Positions 6,002-6,319 of a stretch of 6,319 nucleotides of DNA are shown here, piece by piece (position 1 is the first letter of the stretch; each line of letters begins with the position of its first letter). This DNA is from Candidatus Methanoperedens sp. (GTDB lineage Archaea; Halobacteriota; Methanosarcinia; Methanosarcinales; Methanoperedenaceae): assembly GCA_026552835.1 (NCBI GenBank), contig JAPMTY010000080.1, forward strand, positions 1 to 6,319. The letters run 5' to 3'. The notes beneath the pieces were generated by a model that saw only the letters and a program-made list of their open reading frames with translations, did no database searches and was not told the DNA's origin. Made by a program: the position numbers and the translations under genes.

Positions 6002-6319
6002 GTAGTATCCCGAAATTATTTCGCCGGAATTTTTCGCCTGGGGACCAGTTCACATGTCTCATGGTGAAGATGACGAACAAAAGAATACGCCTGGCAATAA
6101 ACTGGGTTTTGAAAAAAGGAGAACCTATCGCCAACGTAGCCAATGATTTTAAAGTCTCTAAGCGTCGAATACAGCAATTATAAAACTCTATAAAGAAACA
6201 GGAGAATATCCTGTTTTGAATATGAAAAGACGCCCCAAAACCCATCTTACAGACGACCAGAAAAAAATAATAAAGAAAGCATACAGCGAATCATTTTTAG
6301 GGGCAAAACTACTCAGATA
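6001..6319 (+). mobile_element. Left end of an IS481-like insertion sequence (continues beyond window)
   Basis: A transposase reading frame begins at about 6061, and the non-coding stretch in front of it starts TGTAGTATCCCGAAATT at 6001. IS481-family elements normally begin with TGT, so 6001 is the likely left terminus; this is inference, because the right end and target duplication are outside the window. Just inside lies a short perfect inverted repeat, CGAAA-TTA-TTTCG (6011-6023), perhaps part of the terminal transposase-binding site. The element sits directly downstream of the signal peptidase terminator and interrupts no visible gene. Confidence 0.5.
6061..6319 (+). pseudogene. IS481-like transposase, N-terminal part, frameshifted
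   Basis: The frame from ATG 6061 (or 6070) gives a DNA-binding helix-turn-helix domain: NKRIRLAINWVLKKGEPIA, then VANDFKVSKRRIQQL, ending at TAA 6181-6183. The same protein clearly continues one base back, in the frame starting at 6180: IKLYKETGEYPVLNMKRRPK, then HLTDDQKKIIKKAYSESF and LGAKLLR to the window edge. A single missing A in the TTATAAAA run near 6178-6185 (TTAATAAAA would restore the frame) explains the break. This order of N-terminal HTH, basic linker and LTDDQK helix resembles archaeal IS481 transposases (ISA0963-like), whose DDE integrase domain would follow beyond the window. The overlap of the two frames (6162-6180) holds no slippery heptamer, so programmed frameshifting is unlikely. 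No clear Shine-Dalgarno. Decay or a base-calling error are both possible. Confidence 0.65.

Noticed and set aside
6054..6146. Plus-strand ATG 6054 frame (MSHGEDDEQK...) as an IS-encoded small protein
   Set aside because: It stops after 30 codons and overlaps the well-formed helix-turn-helix frame; it cannot join the downstream transposase frame because of stops at 6144, 6150 and 6159.
6147..6183. Programmed -1 frameshifting in the transposase
   Set aside because: The only stretch where both frames are open (6162-6180) contains no slippery heptamer; the T TTT AAA at 6147-6153 would shift into a stop codon.
5655..6245. 196-residue open frame on the minus strand across the signal peptidase end and the IS
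   Set aside because: It spans the junction of two unrelated plus-strand sequences, has no recognisable domain or promoter, and is opposite clear catalytic motifs.
1..6319. CRISPR arrays, tRNA or rRNA genes, selenocysteine or pyrrolysine codons
   Set aside because: No regularly spaced repeats and no tRNA/rRNA signatures were seen; none of the intact coding regions contains an in-frame TGA or TAG.

Overview
The window reads as chromosomal DNA of a methane-metabolising euryarchaeon, with moderate GC content. Evidence for this: a complete catalytic block of tungsten/molybdenum formylmethanofuran dehydrogenase (fwdDBAC), a DUF356 protein (a family known mainly from methanogens and relatives), an archaeal Ser/His-type signal peptidase, an XPD/Rad3-like helicase start, archaeal TATA elements and U-rich termination tracts. 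The best guess is Methanosarcinales or a close relative, including the ANME-2d/Methanoperedens lineage. That placement is inference; there is no rRNA or other decisive marker.

Layout. 1-178 (minus): the first 59 codons of a Rad3/XPD/DinG-like helicase, running off the left edge. 179-347: a divergent promoter region with a TATA element for each direction and operator-like repeats in front of the plus-strand gene. 348-740 (plus): a DUF356 protein followed by a run of T-tracts. 820-871: promoter and leader of the fwd operon. 872-5022 (plus): fwdD, fwdB, fwdA and fwdC, with a 1-nt overlap or 1-2-nt gaps and a Shine-Dalgarno sequence before each gene. 5023-5136: an AT-rich intergenic region with promoter-like elements. 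5137-5979 (plus): a membrane-anchored signal peptidase I of archaeal type. 6001-6319: the left end of an IS481-like insertion sequence whose transposase carries a frameshift; it runs off the right edge.

How the genes work together. FwdA (amidohydrolase), FwdB with FwdD (tungsto/molybdopterin formate dehydrogenase module) and FwdC (beta-helical scaffold) form the core of formylmethanofuran dehydrogenase. This enzyme interconverts CO2 plus methanofuran and formylmethanofuran at the C1 entry/exit step of methanogenesis or its reversal. All metal-ligand residues I could check are present, and the enzyme looks functional. The polyferredoxin-type electron-transfer subunits (FwdF/FwdG) are not in the window and must be encoded elsewhere. 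The helicase, DUF356 protein, signal peptidase and IS have no visible functional tie to Fwd beyond position. Overall this is a fairly ordinary core-metabolism region. The points most worth a second look are the repeats at the DUF356 promoter, the leaderless-looking flanking genes, and the IS end.
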